Of a DNA stretch of 64,000 nt, positions 1 to 9,537 are shown one piece after another. The notes beneath the pieces were generated by a model. It made no database searches. It worked only from the letters and a program-made list of their open reading frames with translations, and was not told where the DNA came from. The position numbers were made by a program, and so were the translations under genes. Each line of letters opens with the position of its first letter. The stretch's first letter is position 1. The stretch comes from CAIZGX01 sp964511555. GTDB lineage: Bacteria > Bacteroidota > Bacteroidia > Flavobacteriales_D > Sanyastnellaceae. The DNA lies in NCBI GenBank assembly GCA_964511555.1, contig CAZEFR010000004.1, forward strand, positions 24,392 to 88,391, in the 5' to 3' direction.

Positions 1-197
1 GAATACAAGATATCAGGAGTTCAGACTACCTTAGACTTCTGCTCTTGGGCAATTAATCACGAAGCATTCAAATCTGGAAATTTCGATACGCATTTCGTGA
101 AAGACTATTTCACTCCGGAAATCTTGAAGAAAGAATTGTCGATTGAAGAAACAGAAGTAGCGGCAATTGCAGCGGAGATTTTGTTTCAGCAAAACAA
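1..197 (+). CDS. Biotin carboxylase (acyl-CoA carboxylase), C-terminal end
   Basis: Partial gene, open at the left edge and cut by the N gap on the right. The visible 65 residues contain the segment ISGVQTTLDF followed by FKSGNFDTHFVKDYFTPEIL, typical of the C-terminal domain of biotin carboxylases such as AccC or PccA, which carboxylate biotin with ATP and bicarbonate for acetyl- or propionyl-CoA carboxylase. The acidic helix after it (about residues 45-65) resembles the last stretch before the stop in Bacteroidota homologues, so the gene probably ends inside the gap. Whether it serves acetyl- or propionyl-CoA carboxylase cannot be told from this fragment. Confidence 0.8.
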
Positions 198-297
198 NNN
201 NNNNNNNNNNNNNNNNNNNNNNNNNNNNNNNNNNNNNNNNNNNNNNNNNNNNNNNNNNNNNNNNNNNNNNNNNNNNNNNNNNNNNNNNNNNNNNNNN
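198..297. other. Assembly gap of exactly 100 N
   Basis: One hundred Ns, the usual scaffolder placeholder, so the true length is unknown. It separates the rightward biotin carboxylase from the leftward sirtuin and hides the 3' ends of both. The flanking bases are ordinary coding sequence and show no repeat, unlike the other two gaps. Confidence 0.97.
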
Positions 298-737
298 ACA
301 TCTTCTCCGAACCAGACGATATGCGGACGCAAGGGTTTTCCGTGTTCGCACGAACTTGAAGTCGATTGGGCAATTTGCCCAATTTCATTTACGCAGCATT
401 CGCTTCTCATTTTGGTAAGCTCTCCGTGCAGATGAATGATGTTTGAACTACCTGCGCGTTCGTGAAGGTTGTCTACGTTTTGCGTAATGATCGAAACACG
501 GAAGTGTTTTTCCAATTGAGCTAGAATAAGGTGTCCGTTGTTGGGTTGCACTTCGTTCAATTGCAATCGACGTTGGTTGTAAAACTCTGTGACAAGTTCA
601 GGGTTGCGTTGCCAGGCTTGCGGGGTTGCAACGTCTTCAATGCGGTATTGCTCCCACAGTCCGTTCGAATCGCGAAAGGTGCCAATACCGCTTTCGGCGC
701 TGGTTCCAGCGCCAGTTAAGACCACTAAATGTTTCAT
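298..737 (-). CDS. cobB: NAD-dependent protein deacylase, Sir2 class III (3' end in gap)
   Basis: Sirtuin that removes acyl groups from lysines using NAD. Visible motifs: NAD-binding GAGTSAESGI at residues 9-18, TQNVD at 85-89 and the catalytic histidine in HLHGEL at 104. Y53 and R56 in FYNQRR correspond to the Tyr-x-x-Arg pair that selects succinyl/malonyl-lysine in class III enzymes such as E. coli CobB and human SIRT5. The region after HLHGEL, which normally carries two CxxC zinc pairs, has only an adjacent CC and one later Cys, so the structural zinc may be lost. The C-terminal part is missing in the gap. It begins 4 bp downstream of the DUF58 gene on the same strand and may share its transcript. 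Confidence 0.87.
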
Positions 738-741
738 AAAA

Positions 742-1680
742 TTAAATCATCATACGCTGACGCTTCAACAAAAATTGAAGCATACAATTTTGAATTCCCT
801 CTTCAATGGGCATTTGAAAATAATCCACACCAATTTGTCCTGCTTTCAATTGCAAGGAAGTGCGGAACGCATTCATCTTTTCTTGATAAGCGTTTCGCAA
901 TTCATGCGGATGTGCCTTCACCTCCTCGCCTGTTTCCAAATCGACAAACGAGTAGGGTCTATTTTCAAAATTGAAATCCAATTCTTGCTCTTGATGCACC
1001 ACATGAAAAAGAATGACTTCATGCTTGTTGTGACGAAGGTGTTGAAGCGATTGAAACACATCTTCCACTTGCTTGGAGTCGTCGAGCATGTCGCTGAATA
1101 CAACTACCAAACTTCTTCTATGAATCCGTTCGGCTATCTCATGAATGATTGCAGAAACGTTGCTGTTATTTTGATAAGAAGTCGCGCTTTGCTCCAACCA
1201 CTTCTCCATTTCAGAATACAAATAATGAATGTGCGCTTGGCTGCTTCCCGCTTTGGTATGAAGCATGAGTTCTTTTGCGAAAACACTTAATCCAACAGCA
1301 TCGCGCTGACGCTTCATGAGTTCCATAACACTTGCTGCTCCATAAAGCGCGAACTTCAACTTATTCCATTCTTTGCCTTCGGCATTTTTAATGGTCGGAA
1401 AAAGCATAGAAGAGGAAACATCAACTACCAATTGACAACGGAGATTGGTTTCTTCTTCGTAGCGCTTCACAAAGTGCTTGTCTGTGCGCGCCAATAATTT
1501 CCAATCGAGATGTCTTGTCGACTCTCCGACATTGTACAATCTGTGTTCGGCAAACTCTACCGAGAACCCATGATACGGAGATCGGTGCATTCCAGTAATA
1601 AATCCCTCCACCGCTTGTTTCGCAAGCAATTCAAGAGATGAATAAGACTGTATGTATGACCGATCGAAATTTATTGGCAT
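742..1680 (-). CDS. DUF58 domain-containing protein
   Basis: 312 residues, soluble. The N-terminal part has the typical DUF58 block (HRSPYHGFSVEFAEHRLYN, then DIG/LDWK-like RHLDWKLLART and VKRYEEE at about residues 32-76). It is followed by a von Willebrand A-like beta strand, LVVDVSSSML (about 84-93), a partial MIDAS metal site. DUF58 proteins usually accompany MoxR AAA ATPases and vWA membrane proteins (Bat operons). None of these is next to it here: its neighbours are a histidine kinase 4 bp upstream and a sirtuin downstream, all leftward with very short spacers. The cellular role is not established. Confidence 0.85.
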   Translation of the reverse strand: MPINFDRSYIQSYSSLELLAKQAVEGFITGMHRSPYHGFSVEFAEHRLYNVGESTRHLDWKLLARTDKHFVKRYEEETNLRCQLVVDVSSSMLFPTIKNAEGKEWNKLKFALYGAASVMELMKRQRDAVGLSVFAKELMLHTKAGSSQAHIHYLYSEMEKWLEQSATSYQNNSNVSAIIHEIAERIHRRSLVVVFSDMLDDSKQVEDVFQSLQHLRHNKHEVILFHVVHQEQELDFNFENRPYSFVDLETGEEVKAHPHELRNAYQEKMNAFRTSLQLKAGQIGVDYFQMPIEEGIQNCMLQFLLKRQRMMI

Positions 1681-1684
1681 TTTC

Positions 1685-2992
1685 TTAAACAGCTTTCAAA
1701 TAAAAATAAAACTCACTTCCTTTTCCTTCTAACGTTGAAACAAGCAAGGTGGAATTGTGTTTGCGCAGAAAATCATTCACCAATTGAAGACCCAATCCGT
1801 GACCTACCTCGTTCTTGGTTCCGCGCGTTGACATAACCTCTCCCTCATTGATCTTCCTCAAAAAATCGTCAGTCATTCCAACTCCAAAATCTATGACCCT
1901 AAAACACCAACCGTGAGGAGTTAATTGCGCAGTTACCTGAACTTCACTCTTATCTGGAGAATATTTCACAGCGTTAGATATTAGATTTCGAAAGATTGTT
2001 TCTAACATATCCTTATCTCCTTGTATGCTTGCCCCGTCTACATTTCCAAAATTTACTTTGAATATTATATCCTTCTCTCCGCTTGCCAAAGAGCAAATAT
2101 TATTTACAACATTCTCAACTTCAGTTAGCGAAATTGTCTTCTCTGCGAACTGAATGCTATTTGTTTGGGTCCTCGACCAAAGTAAGAGTTTGTCAATTAA
2201 ATCCAAAACACTGGAAGTTCTTCCCTTAAACTGATTCAGTATCGCCTTCTGCGTCTCTTCGTCTATTCCCTCTGTTTGCAAAACTTCTGCAGCAGAATCC
2301 AAGGAGGCTATGGGGGAACGAAGGTCGTGCGATAAAACTGACATCATTCGATCTCTTGTATACAGTGTGGCTAAAAGTTGTTCGTTCTTCAAATTAAGGG
2401 CTCGTGTTCGGAGTACTAATTTTCGATGAATGGCATCTGTGACTTTCACAATAAAAAATGTTTCTGCAATACAAATAACAGATACTCCCAAAAGATTCAT
2501 AAACCCGTCCAGGCGTGCAAGTTCAATATCCATCTTCGGCAACTCCACCATGTCATCTAAAAACAAAATGGAGTTCACCATAAGCAAGGAATCTATGCCT
2601 AGAATGATGTAACCCGCTTTTGCCTCCTTACCCTGAAAAACAAACAAGTTACCTATTAGAAGGGGAATAAAATACACAAATACGTATGAATCATTTCCAG
2701 TTTGAATAATTAGAACCTGAATAATTACAGTGAGTATAAGCATGTTCCATACTTTGGATAAAAAGTACTTCTTCTTTCTGTAAAGCAAAAAAGAAAAACC
2801 TGTGAAAAGAATGGTTGAAAATGTAATTGCAGCCTGAAGGTACTGTCCTAGCCAAAGGTCTACACCGGTATAAATGACACAAAAAATAACTACAATGAGC
2901 ATAAAAATCTCGTGCAACCTCAGCGTCTTGCCGTAGAGCAGAGAGAGATCTTCTGTAGCTCCTACTTTTCCTCCATCTATTTTAGTATCCAT
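1685..2992 (-). CDS. Membrane-bound sensor histidine kinase
   Basis: 435 residues. Residues about 28-185 form roughly six hydrophobic segments with short loops, so the sensing part is mostly in the membrane and no PAS or HAMP domain is seen. A short coiled coil leads to the HisKA box SHDLRSPIAS with phospho-acceptor H222. The ATP-binding domain follows: N-box around N340 (NLISNAVKYSPD), G1 box DFGVGM at 368-373 and G2 box GHGLGLQLV near 398-406. All catalytic boxes look intact. No response regulator is adjacent, so it is an orphan kinase. It ends 4 bp before the DUF58 gene on the same strand, which suggests co-transcription. Confidence 0.9.
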   Translation of the reverse strand: MDTKIDGGKVGATEDLSLLYGKTLRLHEIFMLIVVIFCVIYTGVDLWLGQYLQAAITFSTILFTGFSFLLYRKKKYFLSKVWNMLILTVIIQVLIIQTGNDSYVFVYFIPLLIGNLFVFQGKEAKAGYIILGIDSLLMVNSILFLDDMVELPKMDIELARLDGFMNLLGVSVICIAETFFIVKVTDAIHRKLVLRTRALNLKNEQLLATLYTRDRMMSVLSHDLRSPIASLDSAAEVLQTEGIDEETQKAILNQFKGRTSSVLDLIDKLLLWSRTQTNSIQFAEKTISLTEVENVVNNICSLASGEKDIIFKVNFGNVDGASIQGDKDMLETIFRNLISNAVKYSPDKSEVQVTAQLTPHGWCFRVIDFGVGMTDDFLRKINEGEVMSTRGTKNEVGHGLGLQLVNDFLRKHNSTLLVSTLEGKGSEFYFYLKAV

Positions 2993-3095
2993 TTGATTTA
3001 ATCGGACCCATCTTTTGTAACTGCGCTAATTTAACGTTCTTTATTCTGTCTTTAACATTAAATTTTTGACTTCATTTGCATCACTCATTGTAACC

Positions 3096-3536
3096 ATGGA
3101 TATAACTATAAACACCCCTGCATTATTGTTTCCTGCGATTAGCTTAATAATGCTCGCATATACCAACCGCTTCCTTGCATTGGCGAATGTGATTCGAAAT
3201 CTTCACGACAAATATATAGGCCGTGAACCAAAGGAAGCTGCCCTTCTTTACGCACAAATAAAGAACTTAAAGTTCAGATTAAGACTAATAAAAAACATGC
3301 AAATTTTTGGCGTACTCAGCTTCACATTTGCTATTGTTTCCATGTATTTCATTTACCGCGGAGAAATGGACATTGCTGAATTCACTTTTGCAACAGCATT
3401 GATTTTATTTTGTGTATCTCTTTTTCTTTCATTGATTGAATTAATTAATTCAACCCGTTCGTTGGAAATTGAGTTAAGCGACATGGCGGGATTGGAAGAT
3501 AGTATTTTGGATTATCTCAAAAAGATGATCAAATAG
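3096..3536 (+). CDS. DUF2721 membrane protein
   Basis: About 146 residues. The start at the methionine of MDITINTPALLFPAISL was chosen because DUF2721 proteins begin with this block; an upstream in-frame TTG would add ten atypical residues. The motif LMLAYTNRFLALANVIR is characteristic of the family. There is one amphipathic N-terminal segment and two clear transmembrane helices (about residues 68-90 and 97-120), separated by a short loop. The function of the family is unknown. The gene diverges from the histidine kinase and its stop codon abuts a mini-hairpin repeat array. Confidence 0.8.
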   Translation: MDITINTPALLFPAISLIMLAYTNRFLALANVIRNLHDKYIGREPKEAALLYAQIKNLKFRLRLIKNMQIFGVLSFTFAIVSMYFIYRGEMDIAEFTFATALILFCVSLFLSLIELINSTRSLEIELSDMAGLEDSILDYLKKMIK

Positions 3537-3666
3537 CCGAAGGCGAATGTTGCAGAGCAACGAATGTCCACAGGACGAATGTTGCAGAGCAACGAATGTC
3601 CACAGGACGAATGCTGCAGAGCAACGAATGTCCACAGGACGAATGCCTGCGGCGAATGCTGCGCTT
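3536..3666. repeat. Mini-hairpin array A (CGAATG type)
   Basis: Eight copies of CGAATG separated by short inverted repeats, read on the + strand: GCC-GAA-GGC, TTGC-AGA-GCAA, TCC-ACA-GGA, TTGC-AGA-GCAA, TCC-ACA-GGA, CTGC-AGA-GCAA, TCC-ACA-GGA and CC-TGC-GG. A 32-bp unit of two hexamers plus two hairpins is tandemly repeated about three times. The array fills the space between the stop of the DUF2721 gene and the stop of the leftward CHU_C gene, touching the former. No ORF with family features covers it. Related arrays lie at 13318, 18972 and 49000. Confidence 0.9.
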
Positions 3667-3674
3667 GTGTAAAC

Positions 3675-6263
3675 CTAGCGGATGATGACGACCGACCCAG
3701 TTAGGTCAATGGGCTCGGAGAAAGAAGAAGTGATGATTCGCAAAGTCCAGGTGTAACCATCTATTTGCGCGTAATAATCGTTTCCGAAAGCGTTACCAAT
3801 CCAAGCTTGCTCGGGATCTTGCGAATAGAAGATTCGATCACCGTATCGATTGTAAATTCCAAACTCGTATTGAATTTCATTCAAATTAAATCCAGATAAT
3901 ACTGGAAAAAAAACATCGTTAATTCCATCATCGTTCGGCGAGAAGGAATTTGGAACGAAAACTGTTTCCTCTCGATTAACAAAAATGGTATAACAAATTG
4001 AATCTGCACATCCGTATTGATTGCCCACTTCAAGGCAAGCCAGAAAAGAACTACCTGCTGCTTCTAAAATCGAGAACTCAGCATTGGTACTCGATGATGT
4101 ATAGCCGTCAATGTCCCACAAATTCGTTGTATTTCCCAACGATAAATTCGTGAATACAACGTCAGGAGAGTTTAAGGAAGGAGTAACTGGTGTCCACTGA
4201 AACGACGCTTCAGGAAATAAATCTACACAAACGATGTCCGTAATGGAAACAGAATTCGAACATCCATTACCGTCGGTTGAAGTTAAGGCAACAGTGAAAC
4301 ATCCAGCAGATTGGAAGCTGTAATTGAAAGTTCCACATCCATTTCCAACATTCTGACCATCGATGCTCCAAATGCAACTAGATAGAGCTGAGGCTGATGA
4401 GCTGTTGAATTGTACATTCAAGGGCGCACAGCCCGTTGTTACATTCGAAGTAAAATTAAATTGTGGAAGCGGAACCACTTGAATGGCTAGGGTATCTGCT
4501 CCACCGCAACTTCCTGCAATAGTATAAATCGCTTGAAATGTTCCAACTCCGAGCGCAGCTGGACTTACCGTTCCACTTGAATTAACGGCGTTTCCGCTCC
4601 ATGTTCCACCAGCATTTGCAACTTGCAGTTGGACAGGATTTCCATTTATACACAAAGGAACCTGTGATGAAATTGAAGCGTCTAATGCTGCCGCGACAGA
4701 AACACTCAAAGTTGAGGGCGAAGTACAATAGTTATCGCTGTCGAAAGTAATAAGTGTATTTACGTTTCCGCCTGCAACGCTTGGGAGGAACAAACCGGTA
4801 TTCGAATTTGTAATTCCCAGTCCACTCCATACGCCCGGCTCATTCGGAGAACTCAAATCAAATGCAGCATCGGAAACACAAAAGGGCCCTGCTGGATTTA
4901 TTATTGAAGGAGAAAGTGCGTCGACAATGACATCAAGGGTGTATGTGGAAATACACGTTCCCAAGCCCACTTGGCAAGTGTATGTCCCAGAGGCCAAAGG
5001 TGTTACCGAAGTAATACTTGGGTTTTGATTCAATGACGAGAATAAATTCGGACCACTCCAAGCATAGGCGGCACCTGCGACATTCGTCGCCGTTAAATTC
5101 AAATTACTTCCTTCACATAAAGGTGAATTAGAATTGACTGTAGCAACAGGAAAATCGTTCACAACTATTGTAACGGAATTGGTTTGGGAACATCCGTTTA
5201 TGCTCGCGTTGGCAACATAGGTAGTGGTCACCGTTGGAGTTGCAATGACTACATCACCAATGTTTGTATTCAGCGTTGGATCTGCGTTCCATAAATAGTT
5301 GTCACTCCCACTCGCACTCAGTGTTGTTGACTCGCCTAAACAAATAGACAAGGAGGTTGCTGTTAAAGTCAAGACGGGATCGTTCGGCGAAGGTGTTATG
5401 GTGTAGGTATACAGTTGCGGAGTTCCGCATTGACCAAGGTCTGTAACGGCCAGTGTGTAATCTCCTGGCTGAAGGTTTCCAAGATTTGGAGTTGTGTTGG
5501 TAGCACCTAGCCATTCGTAAGCAAATGGACCAATTCCACCCGAAATAGCAACATCTATGGAACCGCTCGTCCCGCAAGACGGTTGCACAATTGCTGGTAA
5601 TGACACTAAAGGAATAAATGTTGAGTTCGATGAACCAGGAGTTGGAGCCGTTGCCCCAGTTAACCAATTGTCTTGGCCTTCACACTCGCGGTATATCGAT
5701 TCACCATCGTTATTGGACTGTCCACTTACTGAACTAAAAACCGGGTCAGTAGCTGAGAGATTAACCGTAACTCCTGCACAGCCGTTTACCGCTGAAGTGG
5801 TAAAACTCGGTGTTTGAGCGAATTGTCCGCCTCCCCAAAAAAGTCCGTCGAGAATAACTCCATTCTCATTTGCAAAAGCCAGTTGTTCAGAAGAATTTGT
5901 GAATATTCCAACTTGAGAAGCAGGTCCCGAGGTGCATCCGCATGTTCCCCAATCCAGATTAAGTCCTACTCCTGAATTCGCAGAACCAATTACAAAAAAA
6001 CTGTAAGGCTGAATGATAGTACCTATTGGAAACGTAACACCGAAATCACCGTCTGTTAGCACGTAGCATGAAATATCTTGCGGAGTGTTGCACGTGTTGT
6101 ACAGTTCCACCCACTCTGCGGTGCTTGGTGTACAAGAACCATCACAGGGCCCCGCTGCGTTTGCCATAACTTCATTAATGACAATGCACTGGGCATTCGC
6201 GAAAAGCGACGAAAGAATAAGCACGAACAGCGAACCTATTTTTTTTCCCAAACTGTTTCCCAT
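3675..6263 (-). CDS. Secreted lamin-tail/PKD-like protein with CHU_C (T9SS) C-terminal domain
   Basis: About 862 residues. A signal peptide (MGNSLGKKIGSLFVLILSSLFANAQ) supports the ATG at 6263; the reading frame extends upstream only to a TTG. A lamin-tail domain comes first (INEVMANAAGP, EWVELYNTC), then a row of Ig/PKD-like beta repeats rich in Thr, Ser and Gly with regularly spaced Cys. The C-terminal domain of about 85 residues begins FVPNSFSPNDDGINDVFFPV and includes IYNRYGDRIF, the gliding-motility-associated CHU_C (type B sorting) signature for export by the type IX secretion system. It is probably a cell-surface adhesin or structural protein. It lies directly downstream of a similar gene, and a TACTTTCG box 18 bases before the start may give it its own promoter. 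Confidence 0.85.
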   Translation of the reverse strand: MGNSLGKKIGSLFVLILSSLFANAQCIVINEVMANAAGPCDGSCTPSTAEWVELYNTCNTPQDISCYVLTDGDFGVTFPIGTIIQPYSFFVIGSANSGVGLNLDWGTCGCTSGPASQVGIFTNSSEQLAFANENGVILDGLFWGGGQFAQTPSFTTSAVNGCAGVTVNLSATDPVFSSVSGQSNNDGESIYRECEGQDNWLTGATAPTPGSSNSTFIPLVSLPAIVQPSCGTSGSIDVAISGGIGPFAYEWLGATNTTPNLGNLQPGDYTLAVTDLGQCGTPQLYTYTITPSPNDPVLTLTATSLSICLGESTTLSASGSDNYLWNADPTLNTNIGDVVIATPTVTTTYVANASINGCSQTNSVTIVVNDFPVATVNSNSPLCEGSNLNLTATNVAGAAYAWSGPNLFSSLNQNPSITSVTPLASGTYTCQVGLGTCISTYTLDVIVDALSPSIINPAGPFCVSDAAFDLSSPNEPGVWSGLGITNSNTGLFLPSVAGGNVNTLITFDSDNYCTSPSTLSVSVAAALDASISSQVPLCINGNPVQLQVANAGGTWSGNAVNSSGTVSPAALGVGTFQAIYTIAGSCGGADTLAIQVVPLPQFNFTSNVTTGCAPLNVQFNSSSASALSSCIWSIDGQNVGNGCGTFNYSFQSAGCFTVALTSTDGNGCSNSVSITDIVCVDLFPEASFQWTPVTPSLNSPDVVFTNLSLGNTTNLWDIDGYTSSSTNAEFSILEAAGSSFLACLEVGNQYGCADSICYTIFVNREETVFVPNSFSPNDDGINDVFFPVLSGFNLNEIQYEFGIYNRYGDRIFYSQDPEQAWIGNAFGNDYYAQIDGYTWTLRIITSSFSEPIDLTGSVVIIR

Positions 6264-6324
6264 TGACAAATTTTGCAACAGCGAAAGTAAGGCATAGACC
6301 CACAACCTTTTCAAAGATTTACAA

Positions 6325-9300
6325 TCAACGAATAACAGTCACGTGACCGGTCTGTTCGAAAGGCTCTTGACCGTTGGATGGTAGTATTTTAATGAGCCAT
6401 GAATAGACTGCGTCTTGGGCAAAATACTCTCCCCCATCAACATTCCCCATCCAACCGTCATTCATATCCTTCGTCTGGAAAATTACATCACCCCAGCGAT
6501 TGAATATTTTGAATTCATAGGTTTGAATCAAAGACTCCCCCCTGATAGATGGTTTGAACAATTCGTTTCTGCCATCTGCATTCGGAGTGAAACAGTTCGG
6601 CACGAAAATATTGAACTGATCATTTACTACAACAGTTCCACAACTTAAATCAGTACAGCCGTCTGCGTTGGAGACAAGGAGACAAACATTGTATTCACCC
6701 GGTGCTTCATTCGGGAATGTGAACACAGGCTCGGGAGCGTTGAGGTAATACATGTCCATTATGGTCCAATCGTAACTTATAGCACCAAGCGAATAATTAA
6801 TGAATTGAACTGTGGAATTACTCACGTTCGGACTGATCGGAGACCAACTGAATGATGAAACGGGTTGCTGCGAAACACAGATATAGTCGGCTATTGAAGA
6901 AGTACTGCTACACCCATTTCCGTCAGTAGTTGACAGCAAAATATCATAACACCCTTGTGTATCAAATGTATAGTTCAACGAAGAGCAGTTATTTCCACTT
7001 GGAACTCCATCTACCCACCATGTGCAGCCGTTTCCAACCGGAACACTGGTATTTGTAAGGTTAACCGTAAGGGGTGCACATCCCGATGTTACATCTGCTG
7101 TGAAGGACACAACTGGCAATGGATTCACGGTAATCGTTTGAGTATCTGTATCTCCGCAGTTGCCTGGAATGGTATAGGTTATTGTTGTTGTTGTTGCTCC
7201 TGCAAGACTCGGATTAAATGCACCGGTCGCCGGATTGGTTATTCCTAAACCGCTCCAGGTTCCACCAGGACTAGCCGCAGTTAAAGTAATCGGATTAGCA
7301 TCTATACACAAGGAACCGGGATTCACAATTGTCGCATCCAATGGACCGAATACCGTTATTGTCAGATTACCTGAAAGTGCGCAGCCCGCAGGTGTATATG
7401 AAATCACTTCAGGACCAACACCTGCTGTTGTTGGATTGAATAGTCCTGTTGATGAAACACCCACACCAGACCATGTTCCTCCGGCAGGGGTCGCATTTAA
7501 TTGCACAGGTGCATCTGCAACACACAACGGATTCTGATTGGTTATTGTTGGAATAGCCGGCCCCACAAAAGGTGCTGATGTATACGCGTAAGGACAGCCG
7601 TATTGATCTTCAATTGTATAAGTTACAATATCTCCGTCGAGCAATCCACCAACCACTATAGTGCCATTGTTCGGAGAAGTATCGTCAACAAAGAATGCGT
7701 TTGCCGGAAATAAATTGGTTGCTGTAAACTGTGTGCCCAATAGTTCAGGCGCCCCGCCTGAAAAACTAACGGTCAGAGTTTGTGCGGCGCAGTCTTGGGT
7801 TGAAGTCCCTTCAATAATTTCAGGTAAATAAGTGTAGGTATATGTTGAACCTAAGTCATAACACATCCCATCAAAATTGGTAAATGAATACGTACCCGTT
7901 GTCACATCGTACATTGTAATAGGAGTGAAATAAACAGTGTTGTTCGTAAACGTTCCTGCGGGAAATTGTGCTATAAAACTACCGTCGTTTAAATCTGCAA
8001 TATCTTGTGTAGAGAGTGTTCCAACTAAACATGGATCTGTCTCCACTAGGCCCCCTTGTCCGACCATTGGCGGACAAGCATAAACCAAATACCAGATAGC
8101 AGGATTATAAAGCGTATCGTCATCAAAAATATTGGCTGAAAATAAATAATCGTTATTGGATACTATTTCGAACTGGTCGTTGTAACATAAATATTGTGAG
8201 TTATTTGTACTTCCTGTTGTTACTGAATTAAATGTACCTGTACTCACCGCGCATACGCAAGGATCGGGAGCATTATACGATACCGAATTCGAACAAGTAG
8301 GCGTTGCGCTAAAATATGCAGTGACGTCGCATCCCAAACCATCTGAGGGAATGTCTAAAATTGTGTAGTTAATCGGTGATACAAAAGGAGCATTGAACGT
8401 CACCTGCTGTCCTCCGCATGTTTCAATAACGAGCTGACCTGTTGAGGGGGCATTGGAAAACTCTACATAACCCGTCACGTCGTAGGAGTTATTTGCAAAG
8501 TCACATGCTCCAATATCTGCCTGCAGAAAATCCATGTTACAAGGTGTTGCCACACATGGAGCGGGAGCGTTGTAATTAACTGTTCCTGTGCATGTTGGAT
8601 CTGCTGAAAATGTCGCTGTAACTGTGCAGGCCGATCCATTTGCCGACAAATTTGAAAATGTGTATGGAATGCTCAATGCAAAAGGTGGGTTCAAAACTAT
8701 TGGCGCACCACCACAGGAGTTTGTTATCGTCAATGTCCCTGTGCTCGGAGGATCGATTACCGAAATGTTCCCACTCACACTGTATTGTTGTGTCGCTTGG
8801 TTACAAGCCGTTGGATTAGCCGTTATTCCATCGAACGTGCAAAGAATTGCGCAGTTTGTGGCACCTAGACCTCCGGTTTGCGTTGCAGTTATCTCAGTTG
8901 GTTCGTTTGAGTAATTCGTAACTAGCAGCATATACCACTGACCAACTTGGGCATTGGGAATGTTTACTACTTCTGTCGACTGCGGATCAAAACTACAATC
9001 AACAGTATTTCCGCAGGGATAAGAAAAGCAACCAAAAGAGCTATTATTGGTTAACAGAGCGTTATTGCAAGTAATAGTGCTGAAGGGGCCCCAACAAACA
9101 AAATCGACATCCACATCGGCACTGTTTGTTAATGTTATATTGATGTTTCCAGCCTGAGAAATATTTAAGTAATACCATGCTGGGTTGGGCTGAGAAAACA
9201 AACACTCGTAATCAGGACCAACTTGCGCAACTCCGTTGTCCACTCCTGCGGGAAAAGTCACTCCAGTTGAAGTACAAAAGGGCGCCGCTGACTGGCAGTC

Positions 9301-9366
9301 CTCCTGAGCAAAGAGTATACTCACTGCATAAAAAACAAACAAAACAGAGAATACGATTTTTTTCAA
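6325..9366 (-). CDS. Large secreted protein with CHU_C (T9SS) C-terminal domain
   Basis: About 1013 residues if translation begins at the TTG at 9366, which places a signal peptide (LKKIVFSVLFVFYAVSILFAQ) at the N-terminus. The frame stays open to 9444 but begins there with another TTG, so the start is uncertain. The N-terminal region resembles the PPC-like module of Bacteroidota surface proteins (DCQSAAPFCTSTGVTFPAG). Several cysteine-containing Ig-like repeats follow, one class with the pattern ANPTACNQATQQYSVSG. One PKD-like domain precedes the CHU_C domain (FVPNCFTPNADGRNELFKPS, then FNRWGDVIFQT). Export is predicted through Sec and T9SS. It shares domain layout and PVxFTxxVTxGCAPL-like blocks with the downstream gene, indicating duplication. 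Confidence 0.83.
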   Translation of the reverse strand: MKKIVFSVLFVFYAVSILFAQEDCQSAAPFCTSTGVTFPAGVDNGVAQVGPDYECLFSQPNPAWYYLNISQAGNINITLTNSADVDVDFVCWGPFSTITCNNALLTNNSSFGCFSYPCGNTVDCSFDPQSTEVVNIPNAQVGQWYMLLVTNYSNEPTEITATQTGGLGATNCAILCTFDGITANPTACNQATQQYSVSGNISVIDPPSTGTLTITNSCGGAPIVLNPPFALSIPYTFSNLSANGSACTVTATFSADPTCTGTVNYNAPAPCVATPCNMDFLQADIGACDFANNSYDVTGYVEFSNAPSTGQLVIETCGGQQVTFNAPFVSPINYTILDIPSDGLGCDVTAYFSATPTCSNSVSYNAPDPCVCAVSTGTFNSVTTGSTNNSQYLCYNDQFEIVSNNDYLFSANIFDDDTLYNPAIWYLVYACPPMVGQGGLVETDPCLVGTLSTQDIADLNDGSFIAQFPAGTFTNNTVYFTPITMYDVTTGTYSFTNFDGMCYDLGSTYTYTYLPEIIEGTSTQDCAAQTLTVSFSGGAPELLGTQFTATNLFPANAFFVDDTSPNNGTIVVGGLLDGDIVTYTIEDQYGCPYAYTSAPFVGPAIPTITNQNPLCVADAPVQLNATPAGGTWSGVGVSSTGLFNPTTAGVGPEVISYTPAGCALSGNLTITVFGPLDATIVNPGSLCIDANPITLTAASPGGTWSGLGITNPATGAFNPSLAGATTTTITYTIPGNCGDTDTQTITVNPLPVVSFTADVTSGCAPLTVNLTNTSVPVGNGCTWWVDGVPSGNNCSSLNYTFDTQGCYDILLSTTDGNGCSSTSSIADYICVSQQPVSSFSWSPISPNVSNSTVQFINYSLGAISYDWTIMDMYYLNAPEPVFTFPNEAPGEYNVCLLVSNADGCTDLSCGTVVVNDQFNIFVPNCFTPNADGRNELFKPSIRGESLIQTYEFKIFNRWGDVIFQTKDMNDGWMGNVDGGEYFAQDAVYSWLIKILPSNGQEPFEQTGHVTVIR

Positions 9367-9482
9367 GACGTTAGTTTTGTGGGTCAATAGTACGGGGCTT
9401 AAAGAAACAAAAAAACGCTTCAAAAAACACTCGTCGCTTTGCAATTTAAGAATTTAGTTGAAATAACCAAACTGATTCTTCA

Positions 9483-9512
9483 CAAAAAAAACAGCACTCG
9501 ATGAGTGCTGTT
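9483..9512 (-). terminator. Rho-independent terminator after the FKBP pair
   Basis: On the minus strand AACAGCACTC, a 3-base loop, then GAGTGCTGTT, followed by a run of T. The 10-bp stem lies 26 bp beyond the stop of the downstream FKBP gene and would end the leftward FKBP transcript before the CHU_C genes. Confidence 0.85.
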
Positions 9513-9537
9513 CCAATTGTTCTAATTGCAAAAAAAA

